The position numbers and the translations under genes are program-made. From Nocardia farcinica (GTDB lineage Bacteria > Actinomycetota > Actinomycetes > Mycobacteriales > Mycobacteriaceae): DNA of 64,000 bases. The DNA lies in the NCBI RefSeq assembly GCF_001182745.1, contig NZ_LN868939.1, forward strand, positions 2,232,001 through 2,296,000, in the 5' to 3' direction. Of the stretch, positions 9,066 through 16,952 are shown one piece after another (position 1 is the stretch's first letter; each line of letters starts with the position of its first letter). The notes below the pieces were generated by a model that did not search any database, had not been told where the DNA came from, and worked only from the letters and a program-made list of their open reading frames with translations.

Positions 9066-9112
9066 GTTCAAATTTGAACGATGCCAGCATAGCGCCTAGT
9101 TCAAATTTGAAC
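9066..9112. promoter_or_regulatory. Twin perfect 14-bp palindromes, likely MarR operators
   Basis: GTTCAAATTTGAAC occurs at 9066-9079 and again, base for base, at 9099-9112, 33 bp apart (about three helical turns). The pair fills the divergent promoter region between the dioxygenase and the marR gene. The second copy lies just upstream of the marR -10 element, so binding would block both promoters and give autoregulation. MarR dimers typically recognise palindromes of this size. Confidence 0.85.
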
Positions 9113-9120
9113 AACATGGT

Positions 9121-9126
9121 TAGGGT
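9121..9126 (+). promoter_or_regulatory. -10 element of marR (leaderless start)
   Basis: TAGGGT ends 6 nt before the GTG at 9133, with no ribosome site in between. The upstream operator at 9099-9112 would overlap the -35 side. Confidence 0.6.
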
Positions 9127-9132
9127 GGTGGT

Positions 9133-9597
9133 GTGACCGAGACACGGTGGCTCGACGCCGACGAGATGCGCGCCTGGGAGGCATTCCTGGGTGCGGGGGC
9201 CCTTGTCAATCGGGAGATCGAACAGCATCTCAAGCGGGAGGGGTTGTCCCATCCCCAGTACGAGACGCTGGTCCGGTTGTCGGCGGCGCCGCAGGCGCGA
9301 CTACGGATGACCGAGCTGGCCGATGCGCTCTTCACCTCCAAGAGCGGGCTGAGCTATCAGATCGGCCAGCTGGAGAAGGCCGGGTACGTGCGGCGCGAAG
9401 CCGCCGACGCCGACGATCGCGGCGTGCTCGCGGTGCTGACGCCCGCGGGCCGGGAGCGGCTGGCCGAGGTGGCGCCGGGACACGTCGCGACGGTGCGGCG
9501 CGCCCTCATCGACGTGCTCACCGAACAGCAGCGGCGCGCGCTCGCCGACGGGCTCGGCACCGTGGTGGCGCGGCTGAGTACGCCGAAGGGCGGGTGA
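9133..9597 (+). CDS. MarR family transcriptional regulator
   Basis: A 154-residue winged-helix regulator. Residues about 30-110 carry the MarR fold: LSHPQYETLVRLSAAP, then the recognition helix region LADALFTSKSGLSYQIGQLE, then the wing AADADDRGVLAVLTPAGRE. Terminal helices for dimerisation surround this core. It faces the extradiol dioxygenase and should repress it and itself through the paired palindromes; MarR proteins usually release DNA on binding phenolic or lipophilic ligands, which fits a ring-cleaving target. The GTG is favoured because the -10 element places the transcript start at it. Confidence 0.9.
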   Translation: MTETRWLDADEMRAWEAFLGAGALVNREIEQHLKREGLSHPQYETLVRLSAAPQARLRMTELADALFTSKSGLSYQIGQLEKAGYVRREAADADDRGVLAVLTPAGRERLAEVAPGHVATVRRALIDVLTEQQRRALADGLGTVVARLSTPKGG

Positions 9598-9617
9598 GCC
9601 ACCGGCCCACCCGCCCT
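9587..9617. terminator. Bidirectional hairpin between marR and csbD-like gene
   Basis: AGGGCGGGTG (9587-9596) pairs perfectly with CACCCGCCCT (9608-9617) around an 11-nt loop. It overlaps the marR stop codon and sits between convergent genes; no U-tract follows. Confidence 0.6.
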
Positions 9618-9628
9618 CCGGGGTGTTC

Positions 9629-9877
9629 TTATCGGTTGTCGTCCTGGTGGGCGCGCTGGCGCGCCTCGTCCACGTCGGCCTCCGAACGCGCCTTCTCCGC
9701 AGCGGCCTCCTTCTCGGCGGCCTTGCGCTGGGATTCGGCCTTGTCCTGCTGGGCGCGGCCCTCCTGCTCGAGGTCGTCGTGGCCGGTGAGGACGCCGGCG
9801 GCTTCCTTCACCTTGCCCTTGGCGTCCTCGACGACGCCCTTGATTCCCTCGCGCGGACCACTCTCGTGCTGTGTCAT
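9629..9877 (-). CDS. CsbD family stress protein
   Basis: An 82-residue, highly charged, probably partly disordered protein. The N-terminal half has the CsbD pattern (GIKGVVEDAKGKVKEAAGVL then TGHDDLEQEGRAQQDKAE), and the rest is an Ala/Glu/Lys/Arg helix. CsbD homologues are induced by general stress through alternative sigma factors; the molecular role is unknown. It is convergent with marR and has a GGAGGTGTC ribosome site before the ATG. The promoter was not identified. Confidence 0.85.
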   Translation of the reverse strand: MTQHESGPREGIKGVVEDAKGKVKEAAGVLTGHDDLEQEGRAQQDKAESQRKAAEKEAAAEKARSEADVDEARQRAHQDDNR

Positions 9878-10054
9878 TCTGACACCTCCGAATTATCGGC
9901 TCGGTCGCTGACATCAGCCGCATACCCGGTCGAGCCGGCCTCAATCGTGGACTGTGACCGGCGCCGCGTCCCCCGGCCACCGAGCGGACGGGTGACGGCG
10001 GCCGGGAGAGCGGCGGATCCGCAGAATCCTTGTCGTGTCAGGGTTTTCGCCGGC

Positions 10055-10798
10055 TCAGGCGCGCCAGATCTGCTCGCCCGCGCGGGAGAGCACGATGTTG
10101 GGCACCACCGCGTTGCGAGACAGCCGGGTGATCGCCAGCACCATCTCGGCCACATCACCGGTGGTCAGCATCGCCGCGCGGTCGAGTTCGTCGCGCTTCC
10201 ACGCCGTCATGTCGGTGTCCACATAGCCGGGCGAGATGGCCGTGGCGCTCACCCCGCCCGCCGACTCCTCGAGCGACACCGTCTCGCACAGCGAGATCAG
10301 CGCCGCCTTGGTCGCGCCGTAGGCAGCCAGGCCCGCCTCCCCGGCGACGCCCGTGATCGAGGCCAGCGCAACGATTTTCGCACCGCGGGCGGCATCCTCG
10401 GCGGCACTCTTGCGCAGCAGCGGCAGCGCCGCCTGGATGAGGGTGATCGGCCCGCGGAAGTTGACGTCGAGCATCCGCTCGTAGGTCTTGGCGGGCATGT
10501 CGGCGACCGCGCCCGCCGTGCCGGTGCCCGCGCTGAGCACCAGCACGTTCATTCCGCCGAACGCCGCATCGTGCGCGGCGGCCAGCGCGCGCACCTGCTC
10601 GGGCTCGTTCATGCGCGCGACCACCGGCTGCACCCGCACGCCGTACTCCGCGCGCAACCGCTGGGCGGTCTGCTCGAGGGTGTCGGCGGTGCGGGCGGCG
10701 AGGGTGAGCTGGTAGCCCTCGGCGGCCAGCCGGGCGGCGATCTCGGCACCGATGCCCCGCGACCCGCCGGTGACCAGCGCCGATCGCGTGCCCGTCAT
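10055..10798 (-). CDS. Short-chain dehydrogenase/reductase
   Basis: A 247-residue classical SDR. The cofactor motif is ALVTGGSRGIGAEIA at residue 7 onward, the structural LVLSAGTGTAG motif follows near 88, the catalytic Ser lies in ALASITGVAGEAG, and the YGATK motif holds the catalytic Tyr and Lys. The ATG overlaps the thiolase stop by 4 nt (ATGA), so the two are co-translated. With the thiolase it may act in beta-oxidation or in degradation of a branched or cyclic acid. Substrate specificity is not visible. Confidence 0.87.
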   Translation of the reverse strand: MTGTRSALVTGGSRGIGAEIAARLAAEGYQLTLAARTADTLEQTAQRLRAEYGVRVQPVVARMNEPEQVRALAAAHDAAFGGMNVLVLSAGTGTAGAVADMPAKTYERMLDVNFRGPITLIQAALPLLRKSAAEDAARGAKIVALASITGVAGEAGLAAYGATKAALISLCETVSLEESAGGVSATAISPGYVDTDMTAWKRDELDRAAMLTTGDVAEMVLAITRLSRNAVVPNIVLSRAGEQIWRA

Positions 10799-11964
10799 CC
10801 GAGCCGCTCGATGATCGTGGCGTTGGCCAGCCCGCCCGCCTCGCACATGGTCTGCAGGCCGAACCGGCCGCCGCTCTGCTCGAGGTGGTTGACCAGGGTG
10901 GCCAGGATGCGGGTGCCCGACGCGCCGAGCGGATGGCCCAGCGCGATCGCGCCGCCGCGCGGGTTCAGCTTGGCCGGGTCGGCGGCCAGTTCGTGCTGCC
11001 ACACCAGCGGTACCGAGGCGAACGCCTCGTTGACCTCGTAGGCGTCGATGTCCTCGATGCCGAGGCCCGCGCGCTCGAGCACCTTGCGGGTGGCCGGGAC
11101 GACGGCGGTCAGCATCAGCAGCGGGTCGTCGCCGACCACGGCGAAGGAGTGGAACCGGGCCCGCGGGGTCAGCCCGAGTTTCGCGGCGGCCTCCTCGGTC
11201 ATGATCAGCGCGGCGGAGGCGCCGTCGGTGAGGGGGGAGGAGTTGCCGGGGGTGATCGACCAGTCGATCTCCGGGAAGCGGGCCTGATAGGCGTCGTCGG
11301 CGAAGGCGGGACGCAACCCGGCCAGCCCCTCCACCGTGGTTCCCGGACGGATGGTCTCGTCGGCGGTGAGTGCGCCCGCGGCGACCAGCTCGCGGTCGAA
11401 ACCGCCCGCGGCCGCGGTCGCGGCGGCCAGCCGGTGCGAGCGGGCGGCGAACTCGTCGAGCGCGGCGCGGTCGAACTTCCACCGGGCGGCGAGGATTTCG
11501 GCGGCGATGCCCTGCTGGATCAACCCGTCCGGGTAGCGGTGCGCGAGCGGGCCGCGGTTGGTGTCCTTGTCCTGGGCGTTGGAGAACATCGGCGCGCGGC
11601 TCATCATCTCCACGCCGCAGGCGATGGCGACGTCGTAGGCGCCGGAGATCACGCCCTGCGCGGCGAAGTGCGCGGCCTGCTGGCTCGAGCCGCACTGCCG
11701 GTCGACCGTGGTGGCGGGCACCGTCTCGGGGAAGCCGGCGGCCAGCACGGCGGTGCGGGTGATGTTGAGCGCCTGCTCGCCGCTCTGGGTGACGCAGCCG
11801 CCGATCACGTCGTCGACCACGGCGGGGTCGAGGTCGTTGCGCGCGACGAGTTCGGCGAGCACGCCCGCGAGCAGCGTCGCCGGGTGCACCTCCGCCAGGC
11901 CGCCCCCGGCCTTGCCCTTCCCGGACGGTGTGCGGACGACGTCCACGATGACGGCGGACCTCAT
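10795..11964 (-). CDS. Acetyl-CoA acyltransferase (thiolase)
   Basis: A 389-residue thiolase. The nucleophile is Cys91 in TTVDRQCGSSQQA; the C-terminal motifs GGAIALGHPLGASGTRIL and MCEAGGLANATIIERLG supply the catalytic His and second Cys. Such enzymes cleave 3-ketoacyl-CoA or condense two acyl-CoAs. It leads a two-gene operon with the SDR, which reads as a degradative module. The region upstream carries two direct TAAGTTAA repeats that could bind a repressor of TetR or FadR type. Confidence 0.9.
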   Translation of the reverse strand: MRSAVIVDVVRTPSGKGKAGGGLAEVHPATLLAGVLAELVARNDLDPAVVDDVIGGCVTQSGEQALNITRTAVLAAGFPETVPATTVDRQCGSSQQAAHFAAQGVISGAYDVAIACGVEMMSRAPMFSNAQDKDTNRGPLAHRYPDGLIQQGIAAEILAARWKFDRAALDEFAARSHRLAAATAAAGGFDRELVAAGALTADETIRPGTTVEGLAGLRPAFADDAYQARFPEIDWSITPGNSSPLTDGASAALIMTEEAAAKLGLTPRARFHSFAVVGDDPLLMLTAVVPATRKVLERAGLGIEDIDAYEVNEAFASVPLVWQHELAADPAKLNPRGGAIALGHPLGASGTRILATLVNHLEQSGGRFGLQTMCEAGGLANATIIERLG

Positions 11965-11984
11965 AGCTGGCTCCGATCGCTCCG

Positions 11985-12014
11985 TAAGTTAATACTCATT
12001 CGGAGTTAAGTTAA
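11985..12014. promoter_or_regulatory. Direct repeat TAAGTTAA x2, candidate operator
   Basis: TAAGTTAA occurs at 11985-11992 and 12007-12014, 22 bp apart (two helical turns), in an AT-rich island between the thiolase and the divergent phosphatase/kinase gene. CTCCG (11980-11984) and CGGAG (12001-12005) form an additional inverted pair. No cognate regulator is adjacent. Confidence 0.4.
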
Positions 12015-12101
12015 CACGGATTCGCCTGCGCTCGTCCAGTGTCCCCGGCGTCGCGCGGGCGGCCGGGACCGATGGCCCCTGGCGCGCATCGCAACTCGGG
12101 C

Positions 12102-12107
12102 TACCCT
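12102..12107 (+). promoter_or_regulatory. -10 element of the PAP2/lipid kinase gene (leaderless start)
   Basis: TACCCT ends 6 nt before the ATG at 12114 and there is no ribosome site. This is why the shorter start is preferred to an in-frame upstream one. Confidence 0.55.
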
Positions 12108-12113
12108 GGGCTG

Positions 12114-13610
12114 ATGCGATTCCAGCGGGTGCGCACGCGCCTCACCCGGCACACCGGCACGGCGAGCAGCCTCGACGTATGGCTGGTCGCCCGCAGCGCG
12201 CGGGTGCGGCCCACCCGCGCCGACCGCGCCCTGCGCCTGCTCAGCACCAGCGCGAACCACAACCGGCTGTGGCTGGGCTTCGGCGCGGCCATGCTGCTGC
12301 TCGGCGATCGCCCCACCCGGCGTGCGGGCGCGCGCGGACTGCTGGCCGTCGCGCTGGCCAGCGGCATCGCCAACGGCGTCGCCAAGCCGCTGTTCCCGCG
12401 CAGGCGGCCACCGGACGAATCGGTGCCGTTCGTGCGCAGGCTGGTCAAGCCGCCGGTCTCCTCGTCGTTCCCCTCCGGGCACGCGGCCTCGGCGGCCGCC
12501 TTCGTCACCGGGGTCGGGTTGGAGAGCCCGGCCGCCGCGGCGGTGGTCGCCCCGGTCGCGGCGGCCGTGGGATATTCGCGCGTGCACATCGGCGTGCACT
12601 GGCCCTCCGACGTGGTCGCCGGGGCGCTGCTGGGCGCCGGGGTGGCGCTCGGCACGCACCGGTGGTGGGCGGTGCGGGTCGACGAGCCCGCGCTGGTCGG
12701 CGTCGCCGAACAGGTCGATCCGCTGCCCCAGGGCCGCGGACTGCTGCTGGTGGCCAACACCCTCTCCGGCAGCGGAGCCGCCGAAGTGCACCTGGCGCAG
12801 GTGCGCGCCGGGTTGCCCGCCGCCCGCATCCTGGCCTTCGACCCGGACCGCGATCTCGACGAACAGGTCACCGACGCCGTGCGCGCGGGCGAGGTGACCG
12901 CTCTCGGCGTGCTCGGCGGGGACGGCACCGTCTCGGCCGTCGCCGAAATCGCTGTGCGCGAGAAGCTTCCACTGGCCGTGTTCGCCGGCGGCACGCTCAA
13001 CCACTTCGCCAGGGACGCCGGGGTGGACTCGGCCGAGGCGACGGTCGCGGCGCTGCGCACGGGGACGGTGGTGCGGGTCGACACCGCCCGCGTGGCCCTC
13101 GACGGCGACGGCTCGCGGGTGTTCGTCAACACCGCCAGCCTCGGCGGCTACCCCGACTTCGTGCGACTGCGCGAGCGCTGGGAGCACCGGATCGGCAAGT
13201 GGCCCGCCGCCGGTATCGCCATGGTGCGGGTGCTGCTGCGCGCCCAGCCACTGCACGCGCTGGTCGACGGTGTGCCGGTCGCGCTGTGGATGCTGTTCGT
13301 GGGCAACGGCCGCTACAGCCCCGCCGACCAGATCCCCATGTCGCGCCCCGAGCTGCATCGCGGCACCCTCGACGTGCGCTACCTGCGCGCCGACGTCGCC
13401 TTCTCCCGCACCCGGCTGATCTGGGCCACCCTCACCGGCACGCTCGCCCACTCCGCCACCTACGTGCGCCACGAGACCGACCGCCTCGAGGTCCGGGTCG
13501 GCGGCGGTGCGGTCTCCCTCGCCACCGACGGGGAAGTCGGTTACCGCGGAACCCATTTCGTGTTCGGCAGCGAGCCGGGCGCGCTGGCGCTCTTCCGCGC
13601 GGGGGACTGA
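12114..13610 (+). CDS. Bifunctional PAP2 phosphatase / diacylglycerol kinase-type lipid kinase
   Basis: A 498-residue two-domain protein. The N-terminal half (about 40-190) is a PAP2 acid phosphatase with the three motifs KPLFPRRRPP, SSFPSGHAAS and YSRVHIGVHWPSDVVAG, probably membrane embedded. The C-terminal half (about 200-490) is a DAGK/sphingosine-kinase catalytic domain with LGVLGGDGTVSAVAEIA and FAGGTLNHFARDAG. The domains have opposite chemistry, removing and adding a lipid phosphate, so the protein may remodel phosphatidate or another lipid. All core motifs look intact in both halves. It stands alone and is divergent from the thiolase. Confidence 0.87.
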   Translation: MRFQRVRTRLTRHTGTASSLDVWLVARSARVRPTRADRALRLLSTSANHNRLWLGFGAAMLLLGDRPTRRAGARGLLAVALASGIANGVAKPLFPRRRPPDESVPFVRRLVKPPVSSSFPSGHAASAAAFVTGVGLESPAAAAVVAPVAAAVGYSRVHIGVHWPSDVVAGALLGAGVALGTHRWWAVRVDEPALVGVAEQVDPLPQGRGLLLVANTLSGSGAAEVHLAQVRAGLPAARILAFDPDRDLDEQVTDAVRAGEVTALGVLGGDGTVSAVAEIAVREKLPLAVFAGGTLNHFARDAGVDSAEATVAALRTGTVVRVDTARVALDGDGSRVFVNTASLGGYPDFVRLRERWEHRIGKWPAAGIAMVRVLLRAQPLHALVDGVPVALWMLFVGNGRYSPADQIPMSRPELHRGTLDVRYLRADVAFSRTRLIWATLTGTLAHSATYVRHETDRLEVRVGGGAVSLATDGEVGYRGTHFVFGSEPGALALFRAGD

Positions 13611-13633
13611 GGCCGCGCGCACCGGCCGGGCTG

Positions 13634-14683
13634 TCAGGCCGGATAGACGTGGGTCTCGGTCGCCTTGACCGCCGCCCACAGCCGCGCGCCCGGCGTCAGG
13701 TCCAGTTCCGCGAGTGCGGCGGGCGTGACGTCGGCGAGGACGGGCGGGGCGCCGTCCAGCCGCACCCGCACGGTGTGGGCGTGCTGTTCGACGGCCGACA
13801 CCACCACCGGCCAGGTGTTGCGCGGGCTGCCCGCCGGGCGCTCGGGATGCAGGCCGACGGCGTTGGGCGGGAAGGCCAGGTGCACCGGGCCGGTGCCGGG
13901 TTCCACGGTGGTGAACGACCCGCCGCCGTCCACCGCGACGGCCGTGCCGTGCGCGGTGCCACGGTAGAGGTTGAGGCCGACGAGATGGGCGACGTAGTCC
14001 GAGCGCGGGCGACGGGCCACCTCGGCCGGGGGACCCTGCTGCACCATCCGGCCGTGCTCCAGGATGACCAGGCGGTCGGCGAGCACCATCGCGTCGAGCG
14101 GGTCGTGGGTGACCAGCACGGTGTGGCCGGGGTAGTCGCGCAGGTGGCCGCCCAGTTCCGCGCGCACCTGCGACCGGGTGGCCGCGTCCAACGCGGCCAG
14201 CGGCTCGTCGAGCAGCAGCAGGCTCGGTTCGGTGGCCAGCGCGCGGGCCAGCGCGACCCGCTGGGCCTGCCCGCCGGAGAGCGCGCGCGGTGACCGCGCG
14301 GCGAACTCGGCCAGCCCCACCCGGTCCAGCCAGCGCGCGGCGGCCGTGCGGGCGGCGTGGCGGGCGGTGCCGCGGGCGCGTAACCCGAAGGCCACGTTGT
14401 CCAGCACCGACAGGTGCGCGAAGAGCAGGTAGTCCTGGAACACCACGCCCACGTGCCGCCGCGGCGCGGGCACGAACACGGCCGGTGGCGCGTCCCAGGT
14501 GCGGTCACCGAGGCGGATGCGTCCACCGTCGAGCGCGGTCAGTCCGGCCAGCGCGCGCAGCGCCGTCGTCTTGCCCGCCCCGTTCGGCCCGAGCAGGGCC
14601 ACCACCTCGCCCGCGGCCACCTCCAGGTCCAGCTCCAGCGCGAAAGCCCCGCGCCGCACGCGTAATTCGGCCCGCAGCGTCAC
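13634..14683 (-). CDS. modC: Molybdate ABC transporter ATP-binding protein ModC
   Basis: A 349-residue ATPase of the molybdate/tungstate importer. It has Walker A (GPNGAGKTT), signature [15 protein letters not shown], Walker B (LLLLDEPLAALD) and the switch His in VLVTHDPLDAMVLAD. After about residue 230 comes a C-terminal mop/TOBE domain (ending near GARLWAAVKATETHVYP) that binds oxyanion and regulates transport. It is the last gene of the operon; its GTG overlaps the modB stop by 4 nt. Assignment to molybdate follows from the TOBE domain and the adjacent ModA. Confidence 0.92.
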   Translation of the reverse strand: MTLRAELRVRRGAFALELDLEVAAGEVVALLGPNGAGKTTALRALAGLTALDGGRIRLGDRTWDAPPAVFVPAPRRHVGVVFQDYLLFAHLSVLDNVAFGLRARGTARHAARTAAARWLDRVGLAEFAARSPRALSGGQAQRVALARALATEPSLLLLDEPLAALDAATRSQVRAELGGHLRDYPGHTVLVTHDPLDAMVLADRLVILEHGRMVQQGPPAEVARRPRSDYVAHLVGLNLYRGTAHGTAVAVDGGGSFTTVEPGTGPVHLAFPPNAVGLHPERPAGSPRNTWPVVVSAVEQHAHTVRVRLDGAPPVLADVTPAALAELDLTPGARLWAAVKATETHVYPA

Positions 14684-15492
14684 AGCGCGCCCCGCATCCA
14701 CCGCTCCCGCAACGCCACCAGCACCACCACCGAGACTGCCAGCAGCACCAGGCTGAGCACGATCGCCGCGTCGGGATCGGTTTCCAGCGCCAGATAGACC
14801 GCCAACGGCATGGTGGTGGTGCGCCCGGGGAAGTTGCCCGCGAAGGTGATGGTGGCGCCGAATTCCCCCAGTGCCCGTGCCCAACACAGCACCGCGCCCG
14901 CGAGCACACCGGGCAACACCGAGGGCAGTGTCACTCGGCGGAAGGTGTACCAGCGGGTCGCGCCGAGCGTGGCCGCGGCCTCCTCGAATCGCGGATCCGC
15001 CGCGCGCAGTGCGCCTTCCACCGAGATCACCAGGAACGGCATCGCCACGAACGCCTCCGCCAGCACCACCCCGGCGGTGGTGAACGGCAACGAGATGCCG
15101 AACCACTCGTGCAGGTGGCTGCCGATCAGCCCGCGCCTGCCCAGCACCAGCAGCAGCGCCACACCGCCGACGACCGGCGGCAGCACCAGCGGCACCGTCA
15201 CCAGCGCGCGGATCAGTCCCCGGCCCGGCACGTCACCGCGGGCGAGCAACCAGGCCAGCGGAATACCGAGCACCAGGCACAACCCGGTCGCCAGTGTCGC
15301 GCACACCAGCGAAAGGCGTAGGGCCTGGAGCACTTCCGGCTCGGCCACACGCTGCGGCATGGTCGCCCACGGCGCCCGGGCCACCAGGCCGAGCAGCGGC
15401 GCCACCAGGAACGCCAGCGCGAGCACGGCGGGGACCAGCAGGATCAGCGGCCGTCGCCCGTGTACCGCTCGCCGCCGCGCCACGGTGTTCAC
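14680..15492 (-). CDS. modB: Molybdate ABC transporter permease ModB
   Basis: A 270-residue permease with about five to six membrane helices. The coupling loop EEAAATLGATRWYTFRRVTL and the typical PSVLPGVLAGAVLCWARALG segment followed by EFGATITFAGNFPGRT are hallmarks of ModB. The GTG start at 15492 overlaps the modA stop by 4 nt, and its own stop overlaps modC by 4 nt. It forms the membrane channel for molybdate. Confidence 0.92.
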   Translation of the reverse strand: MNTVARRRAVHGRRPLILLVPAVLALAFLVAPLLGLVARAPWATMPQRVAEPEVLQALRLSLVCATLATGLCLVLGIPLAWLLARGDVPGRGLIRALVTVPLVLPPVVGGVALLLVLGRRGLIGSHLHEWFGISLPFTTAGVVLAEAFVAMPFLVISVEGALRAADPRFEEAAATLGATRWYTFRRVTLPSVLPGVLAGAVLCWARALGEFGATITFAGNFPGRTTTMPLAVYLALETDPDAAIVLSLVLLAVSVVVLVALRERWMRGAL

Positions 15493-16244
15493 GGCGCGGC
15501 GAACCCCGCGCGGTCGAAGATCTCCCGCGCCTGCGGTGACCGGACGAAGTCGACGAACGCCGCCGCGGTGGCGGGTTCGGGGGCGGCGGCCAGCGGCGCG
15601 ATCGGGTAGTCGTTGAGCACACGCTCGGATTCGGGGAAGTCGATGCCCTCCACCCGCTCGGCCGCGGCGGCCACATCGGTGCGGTAGACCAGTGCGGCGT
15701 CCACCTCGCCCAGGGTCACCTTGGTGAGCACCGCCTTGACGTCGGCTTCGCGGGTGTCCGGCTGGGCGGTGATGCCCGCCAGGTCGAATACCTTCCGCGC
15801 CGCGGCACCGCAGGGCACCTGCTCGGCGCACAGCGCGAGCACCGGTTCGGGCCTGCCGAAATCGGCCAGCCCGGTGATGCCCGCCGGGTTGCCGGCCGGC
15901 ACCGCGATCTGGAGCCGGTTGCGCACGAACGTGACCGGGGTCGCGGTGATCCGGCCCGCGGCCACGACCTGGCCCATGTTCTCCGGTGACGCGGCGGCGA
16001 AGACGTCGGCGGGCCCGCCCTGGCGCAGCTGCTCGGCCAGGGCGGAGCTGGCGCCGAAGCTGAACACCACCTCGGTGCCCGGGTTGGCGGCTTCGAAGCG
16101 GTCGCCGAGCTCGGTGAAGGTCTGGGTCAGCGAGGCCGCGGCGAACACCGTGATCGTGCGGGTGGCGTCCGGCTCGCTCGCGCAGCCGGTCGCGCAGGTG
16201 GCCAGGACGACGACGGCGGCGACTGCGCCGACCAGGCTTCTCAT
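15489..16244 (-). CDS. modA: Molybdate-binding lipoprotein ModA
   Basis: A 251-residue receptor with a signal peptide and lipobox ending in Cys21 (ATGC). The mature protein begins with TITVFAAASLTQTFTELG, the ModA signature with ligand-binding serine, and continues with VVFSFGASSALAEQLRQGG and a late ALVYRTDVAAA motif. It captures molybdate outside the membrane and passes it to ModB. The ATG overlaps the stop of the upstream HTH-TOBE gene by 4 nt. Confidence 0.92.
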   Translation of the reverse strand: MRSLVGAVAAVVVLATCATGCASEPDATRTITVFAAASLTQTFTELGDRFEAANPGTEVVFSFGASSALAEQLRQGGPADVFAAASPENMGQVVAAGRITATPVTFVRNRLQIAVPAGNPAGITGLADFGRPEPVLALCAEQVPCGAAARKVFDLAGITAQPDTREADVKAVLTKVTLGEVDAALVYRTDVAAAAERVEGIDFPESERVLNDYPIAPLAAAPEPATAAAFVDFVRSPQAREIFDRAGFAAP

Positions 16245-16648
16245 CCGCGGGTACCTTCCGGGATCTCGACCACGACGTGGGTGGACTTCACCGAGGCGAC
16301 CGCGACGCTGCCCACCTCGAGGCCGAGTTCGTCGACCGATTCCCGGCTCAGCAGCGACACCAGCCGGAACGGGCCGGCCTGCATCTCCACCTGCGCCATC
16401 ACCGTGTCCTTGACGATCCGGGTGACGATCCCGCGCATCCGGTTACGGGCCGACGCGGCCACGGTGACGCCGGGTTCCGGCGCCTCGGCGGTGCTGCGCA
16501 GGAATTCCGCGAGATCCTTGCCCGCCACCCCCTTGCGCCCGTTGTCCAGCTGGATGGCGGGCAGCTTCCCCTGATCCATCCAGCGCCGCACGGTGTCGTC
16601 GCTGACACCGAGCAGCGCGGCGGCCTCGCTGATCCGCAAACTCGTCAC
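16241..16648 (-). CDS. HTH-TOBE one-component molybdate regulator
   Basis: A 135-residue protein with a MerR/excisionase-type helix-turn-helix at residues 4-50 (LRISEAAALLGVSDDTVRRW then MDQGKLPAIQLDNGRKGV) and a single TOBE/mop domain from about 65 (RNRMRGIVTRIVKDTVMAQV). It is much smaller than E. coli ModE but should sense molybdate through the mop domain, and it is the first gene of the modABC operon, so autoregulation is likely. The GTG at 16648 is placed by a TATTGT -10 element 7 nt upstream; no ribosome site is seen. Confidence 0.85.
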   Translation of the reverse strand: MTSLRISEAAALLGVSDDTVRRWMDQGKLPAIQLDNGRKGVAGKDLAEFLRSTAEAPEPGVTVAASARNRMRGIVTRIVKDTVMAQVEMQAGPFRLVSLLSRESVDELGLEVGSVAVASVKSTHVVVEIPEGTRG

Positions 16649-16655
16649 GGATCGC

Positions 16656-16661
16656 ACAATA
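16656..16661 (-). promoter_or_regulatory. -10 element of the mod operon (leaderless start)
   Basis: On the minus strand TATTGT ends 7 nt before the GTG at 16648. A short AT-richer stretch (16656-16682) precedes it. No palindrome resembling an E. coli ModE box was found. Confidence 0.55.
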
Positions 16662-16952
16662 CAGGCGCATCTGCGGAATAAGCACCTGATCCGATCCTCA
16701 TCTGAGATCGAAGAGCGCTTTCTCGTGGAGGCCGGCGTAGCCGATCGGGTCACCATTGTGTGACGAGCGTCACGATTGCCGGTTTGGTGCCTGGTGAGCG
16801 GGTATGCGTTCGCCGGATGGTTGCGCCCCGGTGAGTTTGCCCCGTGCGGAACGTGGGTAACGGTTCTTTTCGTGCCCGGACCGAACGTAGCGGGACGGGT
16901 GCGCGAGAGGCAGAACCGGAGGTCTGCGGACGCGGGCCGGTGAGGAGGCGCA
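16662..16952. other. Intergenic region between divergent mod operon and MFS gene
   Basis: About 290 bases without a credible gene. It holds the upstream part of the mod promoter and presumably the MFS promoter. A GAGGAGG ribosome site lies just before 16953. No clear operator was recognised. Confidence 0.5.
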
